The notes under the pieces were generated by a model, which was given only the letters and a program-made list of their open reading frames with translations, had not been told where the DNA came from and did no database searches. Both the position numbers and the translations under genes were made by a program. DNA of 64,000 bases from DATGZX01 sp035296965. Its GTDB lineage: Bacteria > Planctomycetota > Planctomycetia > Gemmatales > Gemmataceae. The stretch lies in the NCBI GenBank assembly GCA_035296965.1, contig DATGZX010000321.1, forward strand, positions 1 through 64,000, read 5' to 3'. Positions 16,592 to 24,154 of the stretch are shown here, piece by piece (positions within the stretch are counted from its first letter, which is position 1; the number at the start of each line of letters is the position of its first letter).

Positions 16592-17428
16592 TCACGGGCC
16601 GCCATGCTTGGTGGCGTCCAGTGCCGTGCGAAAGCCGTTCCACGGCTCCCGAGTTTCCGGCGGCCCGTGCACCTTGCGCGTGCACCCGAGTACTTCCTGA
16701 TGCTCCCGGTCGGTCGCGAAACCGCCGCCGCGATCCACCTTTTCGCGCATGTTTGCCGAGTGGTACCCTGCACGGAAGGCATCATTCAAGTGCGGGTCGC
16801 GCAGCGCGTGGGACGCCACGCAAAGGGCGCCAAAGGGAGGCCAATACCAGTCGCTCGTCCAGTTATTGACGTTTCCCGCCATGTCAAAACAGCCATAGGG
16901 GCTGATTCCGTCCACATACAATCCCACCGGCGTGGTCCTGCCAATCAGGTGATTGAAGTTCGCCAGCGCCGCGGTCGGCCATTCATCTCCCCAGGGATAG
17001 TGCCGGCCATCGACGCCGCGGGCGGCTTTTTCCCACTCCGCATCGGTCGGCAGCCGGCGGCCTGACCAGCGCGCATAGGCATCGGCCTCGTACCAACTGA
17101 CTCCGGCGACCGGTTGATCTGGCCCGTCCCATCCAGCCTGCCCCCACATTGCGGGTTGCTGGATATGTTGCCGACACTTCCACTCCCAGCCCTCCGGAGT
17201 CCACCAGTTTGCATCCTCGTAGCCGTCGGCCGCCATGAACAGACTGAACCGCGCATTCGTGACCGGATAAACGTCGATCCAGTAAGCGGAAAGAGTCACC
17301 TCCCGAAGTGGCCTTTCGTGGAGCTCGGCCAGCAGCTCCTTCTGGGGCAGCCCCATCAAGAAGGGCCCCTCGGGCACCAGGACCATGAGCGAGCCATCGC
17401 GCGGATGTTCGAACGTTTCACCACGCAT
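16592..17428 (-). CDS. FGE-sulfatase (SUMF1/EgtB-like) domain protein
   Basis: A 278-residue protein of the formylglycine-generating-enzyme fold, without signal peptide. Landmarks in order: GPFLMGLPQ, VTLSAYWIDVYPVTNARFSLFM, PVAGVSWYEADAYARWSGRRLPTDAEWEKAARG, YPWGDEWP, GCFDMAGNVNNWTSDWY, and the closing GFRTAL. True FGE uses two cysteines in a CxxxxC arrangement just before GFR; here only one cysteine (LGCTRKVHG) is evident, so formylglycine generation is doubtful. Many bacterial members modify other substrates or are regulatory. It is transcribed divergently from the ACT-kinase gene. Confidence 0.85.
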   Translation of the reverse strand: MRGETFEHPRDGSLMVLVPEGPFLMGLPQKELLAELHERPLREVTLSAYWIDVYPVTNARFSLFMAADGYEDANWWTPEGWEWKCRQHIQQPAMWGQAGWDGPDQPVAGVSWYEADAYARWSGRRLPTDAEWEKAARGVDGRHYPWGDEWPTAALANFNHLIGRTTPVGLYVDGISPYGCFDMAGNVNNWTSDWYWPPFGALCVASHALRDPHLNDAFRAGYHSANMREKVDRGGGFATDREHQEVLGCTRKVHGPPETREPWNGFRTALDATKHGGP

Positions 17429-17797
17429 CACGGAAGTTCAAAGAGTCGGGTAAATAATGCCGGGATGGCCGCACATGCGGCTCCCCGGATAGTTCACGAA
17501 TAGGTCATGAGCCAGGAAAAGGCAACAGCTGGCACGGCTCGATTGCAGGTTTCTGTGCAGCAACACCCTGGGGGAACTGGAGACCTGCCTTGTCCAGGGC
17601 GGGCGGAATTGCAAGAATAAACCGTGATCTGCTTGTGAAGTTGCGCTCATTGCGCCGGCATGCCTGCAGGCCCATGGGCCGACATTGGCCCCCTCACTCC
17701 GGCACGGTTGGCAAGGGTCCTCCCAGCACCCTGGCCGCCCATCCAAACAAGCTCGCCGACAGTAAAGTCCGCGGCCGCGGTGGAAGGAGCCGCTTGC
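17429..17797. other. Divergent promoter region
   Basis: About 370 bases between the FGE-like gene (-) and the ACT-kinase gene (+). It contains a GCCGCACATGCGGC palindrome near 17473, within a partly complementary CCGGG..CCCGG frame, but no gene. The kinase frame extends open to 17660 without a supported start. Confidence 0.5.
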
Positions 17798-19336
17798 ATG
17801 CTCAATCTATTCGAATCTGTGCGGGGCCAGTGTGCCGACCTCGATCCGGCCGTGGTCGAGATGCACTTTCGCCGGCTGCCGCCTTCGTATTTTGAGCGAC
17901 ACGCGCCCACAGAAGTGGCTCGGCACATCCGCCTGATTGCCAGCCTGGCTGGAGTTCGATCGGTCGACGTGGATGTTCGCCCGCTCGCTGCGCGAGCGTT
18001 CGAAGTTGTGGTTGTGGGCCAGGACCATCCCGGAACGGTGGCGTGCATCACGGGCGCGCTCGCGGCCTATGGCTTTGACCTCGAGGATGTGCAGGTCTCT
18101 ACCTACCTCGAGGCGGGGAACGCATCGACAAGCACTCCTGAGCCGATGTACTTTGTGATCGTGCTGCGCATTAGCGGGAACATGCCCGGTCGATCCCTCG
18201 CAAATTTTATTGGACAATTCCGCGACCGGCTCCAGGCGGCCTTCGGGCATCTAGCGCAGGGGAATCTTCGGGAAGCCCAAACGGTTGCTGCCGACTACCG
18301 GGGAACACCCAGCGATACGCGTACTCCCGACGAGGAGCGCACTGGCCCGAATGCACCCGGTCGTGCGGTCGAGTACGAAGGCCTGGTCCTGGGAGGCGAT
18401 TTCCGGCTCGAGCGCAAGTTGGCCACCGGCGGCATGAGCGAAGTATTCCTCGCCACACAGGTCAGTTTGAGCCGGACCGTGGCGGTCAAGATCTTTCGCC
18501 ATGAGGGCCAGGCCGGCGACGAGTTCCTCGCGCGGATCAATCATGAAGCACTGGTCCTCGCCCAGTTCAGCTGTGCCTACATCGTCCAGATCCTTGCGGC
18601 AGGCACCGCAAGCGATCAGGGCGGCGGCCTGCTCGGCTGGATGGCGATGGAATACATGGCCGGCGGCGACCTGGGCCGCTGGTTGCAACAGCAAGGGCCT
18701 GCGCCAGCCGAGCTCGGTCTGCGCTGGTTTCGGCAGGCGCTCGAAGGCTTGTACTACGCTCACCGCCATTCCATCTTGCACCGTGATCTCAAGCCACACA
18801 ACCTGTTGTTGACAGCCGAGGGAAATCTGAAAGTCAGCGACTTCGGTCTGCTCAAACAAGCCCAGCAGCTCGGCGACACAGCGCCGCCGCGCTCGGGCAT
18901 CGTCGGCACGCCACACTACATGTCTCCCGAGCAGACGCTGGGCGAGGCCCTTGACGAGCGCTCCGACATCTTCTCCTTGGGAACAACCTTCTTTTACATC
19001 CTGAGCGGCCAATTGCCGTTTCGAAAGAACACGGCCGCCGCAGTCCTGGTTCAAATTGCCCAGGAGGATGCCCCGCTCCTGACGGAAATGGCACCCAACC
19101 TGCCGGTACCGCTGGCGGTGATCATCCGGCGGATGATGGCCCGACAGCGCGAATGGCGTTACCAGGATGTCAGCGTGATACTGGAAGATTTGGCCAGCTA
19201 CGAGCGGCGCGGTCTGCTGACCCCTTCCCAGAGCGGCACGTTTATTTCGGTCACCGCTTCAGCCCAGGTAGACAATCGGGATGTGGAAACCAGAGCCTAT
19301 CAGCCGCCGGTACGCCACGACGGGCCGGCCACGTAG
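17798..19336 (+). CDS. Ser/Thr protein kinase with N-terminal ACT-like region
   Basis: The ATG at 17798 has GGAAGGAG eight bases upstream, giving 512 residues. Residues 28-50 (PPSYFERHAPTEVARHIRLI) and 68-104 (FEVVVVGQDHPGTVACITGALAAYGFDLEDVQV) resemble the region leading into, and the first half of, an ACT domain as found in GlnD-type PII uridylyltransferases. A linker runs to 198. The Hanks-type kinase domain (about 200-470) has the Gly loop LATGGMSEV, Lys231 in VAVK, HRD at 328-330 in HRDLKPHN, DFG at 348-350, and TPHYMSPEQ. There is no membrane segment, so it is likely a cytoplasmic kinase tuned by a small ligand such as an amino acid. The fusion is unusual. Confidence 0.88.
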   Translation: MLNLFESVRGQCADLDPAVVEMHFRRLPPSYFERHAPTEVARHIRLIASLAGVRSVDVDVRPLAARAFEVVVVGQDHPGTVACITGALAAYGFDLEDVQVSTYLEAGNASTSTPEPMYFVIVLRISGNMPGRSLANFIGQFRDRLQAAFGHLAQGNLREAQTVAADYRGTPSDTRTPDEERTGPNAPGRAVEYEGLVLGGDFRLERKLATGGMSEVFLATQVSLSRTVAVKIFRHEGQAGDEFLARINHEALVLAQFSCAYIVQILAAGTASDQGGGLLGWMAMEYMAGGDLGRWLQQQGPAPAELGLRWFRQALEGLYYAHRHSILHRDLKPHNLLLTAEGNLKVSDFGLLKQAQQLGDTAPPRSGIVGTPHYMSPEQTLGEALDERSDIFSLGTTFFYILSGQLPFRKNTAAAVLVQIAQEDAPLLTEMAPNLPVPLAVIIRRMMARQREWRYQDVSVILEDLASYERRGLLTPSQSGTFISVTASAQVDNRDVETRAYQPPVRHDGPAT

Positions 19337-19756
19337 AGATCCTTTCAAAGTGCTTGTCTTGGCTTGAAGATTCTCTGCGACATGAACGTCAGTACACATG
19401 ACATATTTCAGGTGGACCTGCCGTTCCTCCAAAGGCCCGAGTCGAGACGTAACCAATTGCAGAATAATGACTTGAATATCTCTCTTGCTTGTCAGACACG
19501 TTGTCTGCCTACCCCCCCTTTTACATGACATAACATGACATTGTCGATTTCGCCATTTGCCTCGCGTGTCTCTCTGGCCACGTGCTCGGGCCCCAAGCGG
19601 GAAAGATCTTGACCTCGTTGAGGGACATCGCTAGAGTCCGCCAGCTTTTCAGGGAGCAGTTCCGTCGTGTGTCCCAAGCCGCAGCGGCCCAAGCACATGG
19701 ATCGTGCCGGCCGCCGGTAGTGCACTATCCTCATCCGCGGGAAAAAGGAAAATCCT
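19337..19756. other. Intergenic region with CATGACAT direct repeats
   Basis: About 420 bases without a supported gene. ACATGACAT occurs near 19398, 19525 and 19534, the last two almost in tandem. This may be regulatory for the downstream lipoprotein gene. Confidence 0.4.
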
Positions 19757-20548
19757 ATGGGCAAGATGCCGGGGATTGCCTTGGCCGGGTTCGTTCTGGT
19801 CGGTGGAGCGTTGTCCGGATGTGAATCATGTTCTGCCTGCCATAGCAATCAGACGCAAGCGCAGGCCAGAATACCTGCTACCCAGACGTCGGTGACGATG
19901 TCGAACCAGTCGACTCCTGCTTCGCAATGGGCTAACCAGACGCAGTCCGCCAATGCTGCTGGTGGAACAGCCCAAGTTGCAGCACCAACCGGACAGGCAA
20001 CGAGCATGATGGAAACGGCTTCCGGCGCGAGACCGATGGGGACTTCCCCGACGTATTCGATGCCAGGGAGCGGAGCGAGCTCCACCAGTATGCCCAACAG
20101 CTTCTCCCCATCCTACGGCACGACATCCGGCAGCGCGACTAATACCAACACTTTGCCGAACACCATGTCACCGCTGTCACCGGCTGGCTACAACCCGAAT
20201 CAAGGGTCTTTTGGAAATTCACGGCTCTCCGACGTTTCGCAGCCACCATCGACCGGGACCATTGCGCCGCGGACGACTTTCCAGAATGCGACCGGTTCAC
20301 AAGTGCCTCCCCCGGCTTTTCCATCGACTTCGCCGGCTTTCCCGAGTGCAACCGGTTCTCAAGCGCCTGCGCCGGCATTCCCATCGACTTCGCCGCAAGG
20401 CGCTCCTTCGTTCAACTCGACGAACGGGATCCAGGCTCCAGGCCTGCCGCAATCGAGGCAGTCAAGCTATCAGACCATTTATCCCTCGATACCGCCTGCG
20501 CCACCCGTGCCGACGATGCCCTCTCCTGGCCGCGGCGGGGACGAATAA
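19757..20548 (+). CDS. Ser/Thr/Pro-rich lipoprotein
   Basis: A 263-residue protein with a lipoprotein signal: hydrophobic residues 6-18, then LSGC. Just after the lipidated Cys lies a short Cys-rich stretch (CESCSACH), which contains a CxxCH heme-binding pattern but has no cytochrome fold around it. The remainder is low-complexity Ser, Thr, Gln, Ala and Pro with an internal repeat (NATGSQVPPPAFPSTSP at about 175-191, repeated from about 196). It is probably disordered and surface exposed. A strong hairpin follows the stop. Confidence 0.72.
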   Translation: MGKMPGIALAGFVLVGGALSGCESCSACHSNQTQAQARIPATQTSVTMSNQSTPASQWANQTQSANAAGGTAQVAAPTGQATSMMETASGARPMGTSPTYSMPGSGASSTSMPNSFSPSYGTTSGSATNTNTLPNTMSPLSPAGYNPNQGSFGNSRLSDVSQPPSTGTIAPRTTFQNATGSQVPPPAFPSTSPAFPSATGSQAPAPAFPSTSPQGAPSFNSTNGIQAPGLPQSRQSSYQTIYPSIPPAPPVPTMPSPGRGGDE

Positions 20549-20570
20549 TTACCCGATGTCTTGCACCAAC

Positions 20571-20606
20571 GGGCGTGTGGCAATCTGATCGGATTGCCAC
20601 ACGCCC
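20571..20606. terminator. Bidirectional terminator hairpin
   Basis: Perfect 15-bp stem GGGCGTGTGGCAATC/GATTGCCACACGCCC with a 6-base loop (TGATCG), 22 bases after the lipoprotein gene stop. It lies between two convergent genes and can serve both. Only short T-runs follow (CCTTGCTC). Confidence 0.75.
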
Positions 20607-20717
20607 CTTGCTCAATTCTCGACTACGGGTTTTTTCAGTGCTCGATGAAATTGGACAAGGCACAACTCAAGGCACAACTGCTGTACCAGTCCTCTCGACA
20701 TCGCCAAGGTGTGCCCA

Positions 20718-21275
20718 TCAACTGCTCTGCGCCGCTTTCGCAGGGTCGATGGCTATTGCCGGCGCCTGGCCGAAAGAAGGGCGTTCCGCGCTGTAGGCAT
20801 CGACAAAGCCTTGCGAGACGCCCGTGAAGCGAATCATCTCATCTGTCAGCTCAAGAGGCCGTACCATTTTCGTGCGTACCAAGAGGACTACCAAGAGCGA
20901 GAGTGGCCCCACCAGCCAGAGAAGGATGCGCACGAGCCTGAGTGCACCTCCGGCGTTGCCCGCGGCAAGCGTGAACATGCCGACGGAAACCAAGAGCAGC
21001 AGTAAAACCAGGCAAAGAATGAATAAGACTCGGCGTCGAAACCAGTAATTACCATGTGCCTCGCAGATGGGGAGGAGGGCGCGCATCCGCTTGCGAAAGC
21101 ATAGGGCTGCAAGAGCGAACGGCCATACAGCGATCAGCAAAAGGAAGAAAGTCCAATCCGGCTGATGCGAAAAGTTCACCGCCTTGAACGCTGTCGCCGG
21201 TGCGCCGCAACAAATGCATACAGGAGGCAGCATACCTTCTTCAGCTTCGTAGCGACCTAGCGTTACATCGGGCAT
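20718..21275 (-). CDS. Membrane protein with CxxC motif near the N-terminus
   Basis: A 185-residue protein. Residues 18-26 carry PPVCICCGAPAT, a zinc-ribbon-like CxCC knot preceding four hydrophobic segments at about 42-58, 82-104 and 110-132 (the last two long and possibly split). The C-terminal 45 residues are soluble (VRPLELTDEMIRFTGVSQGFVDAY). This arrangement is seen in several uncharacterised planctomycete membrane proteins. It converges with the lipoprotein gene. No function is proposed. Confidence 0.72.
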   Translation of the reverse strand: MPDVTLGRYEAEEGMLPPVCICCGAPATAFKAVNFSHQPDWTFFLLLIAVWPFALAALCFRKRMRALLPICEAHGNYWFRRRVLFILCLVLLLLLVSVGMFTLAAGNAGGALRLVRILLWLVGPLSLLVVLLVRTKMVRPLELTDEMIRFTGVSQGFVDAYSAERPSFGQAPAIAIDPAKAAQSS

Positions 21276-21323
21276 TATTAATCTCGGGTAGCGGGATAAC
21301 GCTGTCCTAAAAACCCGCGCGTA

Positions 21324-21548
21324 TCACGGATTGCGAGTCGACTGCTCGCGCTGACAGGGTAGCTGACTCAAGCTCTCACAACCCGGGGGTAATTCAGCCT
21401 CTTCAACGACAAGGACAGGGAAGCCATCCTTGATCTTGAACTGGAGCCGGCAGCGCTCGCAGATCAGCCGGTCACCCTCGAGCAATAGCCGAGTCCGGCT
21501 GGGATCCATCGGGCAGCGCAGGATTTCGAGCAGTTCGGGACTTATCAT
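21324..21548 (-). CDS. Trm112/UPF0434-like small zinc-ribbon protein
   Basis: A 74-residue protein from the ATG at 21548; the frame upstream of it is not conserved-looking. The N-terminus ISPELLEILRCPMDPSRTRLLLEGDRLICERCRLQFKIKDGFPVLV matches the Trm112/YcaR family, with three cysteines (CP, CERC) where the family often has four zinc ligands. In eukaryotes Trm112 activates methyltransferases; the bacterial role is unclear. It is transcribed divergently from the pseudouridine synthase gene, 221 bases away. Confidence 0.82.
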   Translation of the reverse strand: MISPELLEILRCPMDPSRTRLLLEGDRLICERCRLQFKIKDGFPVLVVEEAELPPGCESLSQLPCQREQSTRNP

Positions 21549-21769
21549 TTCTTCAGGGCTCCAAGGTATCGCTTTCCCTACGATTTTCCGGTTCCGTAGA
21601 TTGTACCGCAATCTCATTCTGCAGACGGGCTTGCCTTGTGTTGTAGTTATTGTGCTTGGTGAGGACGAGGTTGTCATCTGCGCCTGAAACATCTTCCAGC
21701 CACAGGAGTCGCCATTTCCCAGGTCGCCAATCTGCTTCAACAAGGTTGGCGAGATCGTACAATAACGGC

Positions 21770-22513
21770 ATGGATCGTCTCAACAAGTATCTCGCACACG
21801 CAGGTATTGGTTCGCGGCGCAAATGCGAAGCGCTGATCAACGCCGGCCGCGTGACGGTGGATGGCGCCACCGTCCGTGAACTCGGTACGAAAGTGGACCC
21901 CGGCAAACAGCGCGTCGCCGTCGACGGCCAACCCGTGCGCGTGGAAGGACCCGCCTATTGGCTGCTCAATAAGCCACGTGGCTATCTTTGCACGACTTAT
22001 GACCCGGCCCACCGGCCTTTGGCCCTCGATCTGGTGCCGCAAATAAACCAACGTGTCTACACCGTGGGCCGTCTCGACGAGGCCAGCGAAGGCCTTCTCC
22101 TGCTCACCAACGACGGCGAGCTGGCCAATCGTCTGATGCACCCGCGCTTCGGTGTCGAGAAAACCTACCTGGCTCAAGTTGTGGGCAGCCCCACGGCTGA
22201 TGATGTCCGGCAGCTCCTCAAGGGAGTATGGCTTAGCGACGGGCATGTCCGTGTCAGAAACATCAAGCGCGAGAGGAAGAGCGGCGACAGTACCTGGATG
22301 AGGATCATTCTCAATGAAGGCAAGAACCGCGAGATTCGGCGGATGCTTGCCCGCCTCGGCCACAAGGTTTTGCGGCTGCGCCGCATCGCCATCGGCCCCA
22401 TCAACCTTGGAGCGCTGCCTCTGGGCAAAGCACGCCGCTTGAAAGGACCCGAAGTGGCCGCGCTTCAGCAAGTGGCGGAACGTGCCCGCGGCAAAGAGCC
22501 GGAGCGCGCATGA
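21770..22513 (+). CDS. rluB: rRNA pseudouridine synthase, RsuA/RluB family
   Basis: A 247-residue enzyme from the ATG at 21770. The N-terminal S4 RNA-binding domain (residues 1-48: RLNKYLAHAGIGSRRKCEALINAGRVTVDG) is followed by the catalytic domain with LLNKPRGYLCT, and Asp103 in VGRLDEASEGLLLLTNDGEL, the nucleophile. EGKNREIRRMLARLGHKVLRLRRIAIGPI completes the family pattern. The likely product is pseudouridine in 23S rRNA (RluB-type), though the exact site cannot be read from sequence. Its stop overlaps the pyrK start (ATGA), so the two are translationally coupled. Confidence 0.92.
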   Translation: MDRLNKYLAHAGIGSRRKCEALINAGRVTVDGATVRELGTKVDPGKQRVAVDGQPVRVEGPAYWLLNKPRGYLCTTYDPAHRPLALDLVPQINQRVYTVGRLDEASEGLLLLTNDGELANRLMHPRFGVEKTYLAQVVGSPTADDVRQLLKGVWLSDGHVRVRNIKRERKSGDSTWMRIILNEGKNREIRRMLARLGHKVLRLRRIAIGPINLGALPLGKARRLKGPEVAALQQVAERARGKEPERA

Positions 22514-23382
22514 GCGGGCTTGTCCATCAGACCAATTCCGTTGCCGCGAACGTGTCCATGGCCCAGGACACGTTCCGCATTCGCTTGCAGAGCCCAGACC
22601 TGGCCTCCTGCATCCGTCCGGGACAGTTTGTCATGCTGCGCTTGCCGGGGGCAACAGATCCGCTGCTGGGCAGGCCCTTCGCCCTGTACGACACGGCGCT
22701 GGACGCACAGGGCCAGGCCGTGGCCATTGACATCGTTTACCTCGTCGTCGGCAAGCTCACGAGCCGGCTGGCAAAGCTGCGCCCCGGCGATGCGGTTGAG
22801 GTTTGGGGACCGCTAGGGAATGGCTTTCCCGAGTTGACCGGCATCGAGCACGTTGCGCTAGTCGCCGGCGGTATTGGTCAAACTCCGTTCCTGGCTTATG
22901 TCCGAGAGTTGCTCGGCGAGCGTGGTTATGGAGGCAAGCCGGCCCGGCGTGCCGTGCAACGAGCGTCGCTCTTCTACGGCATGCGCACAGCAGCATTTGC
23001 TGCCGGCGTTGAAGAATTCCGTGCAGCGGGCGCCGAGGTCCATCTGGCGACCGACGACGGCAGTCTTGGGTTTCACGGCTTTGTAACACAACTAGTGGAG
23101 ACGCAGCAAAAGCCACAGCACCTCATAGGCTGCGGACCGGAACCCATGATGAAAGCCCTCGCGCGCCTGGCAGAGCGCTGGGGCATCCCATGTCATCTCT
23201 CGCTGGAAACACCCATGGCCTGTGGCGTCGGCATCTGTTTCAGCTGCGTGACGAAGGTACGGACGGCGGATGGTTGGGACTACCGGCGGGTATGCGTGGA
23301 AGGCCCCATCTTCGATGCCGCCACCCTTGCCTGGGATGAGGGCGCGCCTCCGTCCCCGGCCGCACTTCACGGGAATCAATAA
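22510..23382 (+). CDS. pyrK: Dihydroorotate dehydrogenase electron-transfer subunit PyrK
   Basis: A 290-residue iron-sulfur flavoprotein of the ferredoxin-reductase type. Order: FAD-binding barrel with GQFVMLRLP and GRPFALYD (about 38-60), NAD-binding domain with VALVAGGIGQTPFLAYVREL (about 115-135) and LIGCGPEPMMKAL (about 200), and a C-terminal [2Fe-2S] site at Cys238, Cys243, Cys246 and Cys262 (MACGVGICFSC). This matches PyrK, which carries electrons from the class 1B PyrD flavin to NAD+ in pyrimidine synthesis. pyrD is not in this window. It is coupled to the upstream pseudouridine synthase by a 4-base overlap. Confidence 0.93.
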   Translation: MSGLVHQTNSVAANVSMAQDTFRIRLQSPDLASCIRPGQFVMLRLPGATDPLLGRPFALYDTALDAQGQAVAIDIVYLVVGKLTSRLAKLRPGDAVEVWGPLGNGFPELTGIEHVALVAGGIGQTPFLAYVRELLGERGYGGKPARRAVQRASLFYGMRTAAFAAGVEEFRAAGAEVHLATDDGSLGFHGFVTQLVETQQKPQHLIGCGPEPMMKALARLAERWGIPCHLSLETPMACGVGICFSCVTKVRTADGWDYRRVCVEGPIFDAATLAWDEGAPPSPAALHGNQ

Positions 23383-23507
23383 TTCTCATTCACAAATAAC
23401 TTGTCCTTGGCCAATTCGAGCCTTACAATCGCCCCACTGGATAGATCGAGGCAAGGAAGGGGATCCGGCACCTCGTCATCTCACTCACAAGGGAGGGTCA
23501 TGAAGCA

Positions 23508-24146
23508 ATGAAAGACCCACATCGGCCTAACAAGAACGGCTCGGGGTTATCCCGGCGTGATTTTCTCAAGGGCTCGGGCGCTGCCGCCGCGGCCACCGCC
23601 CTGGCAACCGCACCGCTTCCGGCCCTAGCCGCGCTCGAAGCTGCGGATGACGCCAAGGTCGCGGGCATGGGACCGGCTCCGGTCAAGATCCAGCTCACCG
23701 TGAACGGCAAAAAGATGACCCAGGCGGTGGAGCCGCGCGTGACGCTCTTGGACACGCTGCGCAACCATCTCGACGTGACCGGTTGCAAGCGCGTTTGCGA
23801 CCGCGGCACGTGTGGGGCCTGCACGGTGCTGCTCGACGGCAAGCCGATTTACTCGTGCACAATGTTAGCTGTCGAAGCCAATGGCCACGACATCAAGACT
23901 GCTGAAGCCCTGGTGGTCGACGACAAGCTCGACGAGGTTCCCGCGGCGTTTGTGCGATTCGACGCGCAGCAATGCGGTTTCTGCACGCCTGGATTCGTCG
24001 TGGCGATGCGGGCCGCGTTCGACAAGAACCCCAAGGCAACTCCCGCGGAAATCGAGGAAGCCTTGGGCGGCAATATTTGCCGCTGCGGTACTTACCAGCA
24101 GATGCGCGACGCCATTGCTTCGTTGTGCAAGAGCGAAGGGAAGTGA
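23508..24146 (+). CDS. Tat-exported [2Fe-2S] small subunit of a molybdenum hydroxylase
   Basis: A 212-residue protein. Residues 1-42 form a Tat signal (LSRRDFLKGSGAAAAATAL). The mature part has the two-cluster fold of xanthine dehydrogenase family small subunits: a plant-type site (Cys97, Cys102, Cys105, Cys117; the CDRGTCGACTVLLDG pattern) and a C-terminal helical site (Cys156, Cys159, Cys191, Cys193; CGFCTPG and NICRCGTY). It is first in a three-gene operon. Tat export of the small subunit is the pattern of E. coli PaoABC, where the cofactor-loaded complex is carried to the periplasm. Confidence 0.95.
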   Translation: MKDPHRPNKNGSGLSRRDFLKGSGAAAAATALATAPLPALAALEAADDAKVAGMGPAPVKIQLTVNGKKMTQAVEPRVTLLDTLRNHLDVTGCKRVCDRGTCGACTVLLDGKPIYSCTMLAVEANGHDIKTAEALVVDDKLDEVPAAFVRFDAQQCGFCTPGFVVAMRAAFDKNPKATPAEIEEALGGNICRCGTYQQMRDAIASLCKSEGK

Positions 24147-24154
24147 GGCTAACC

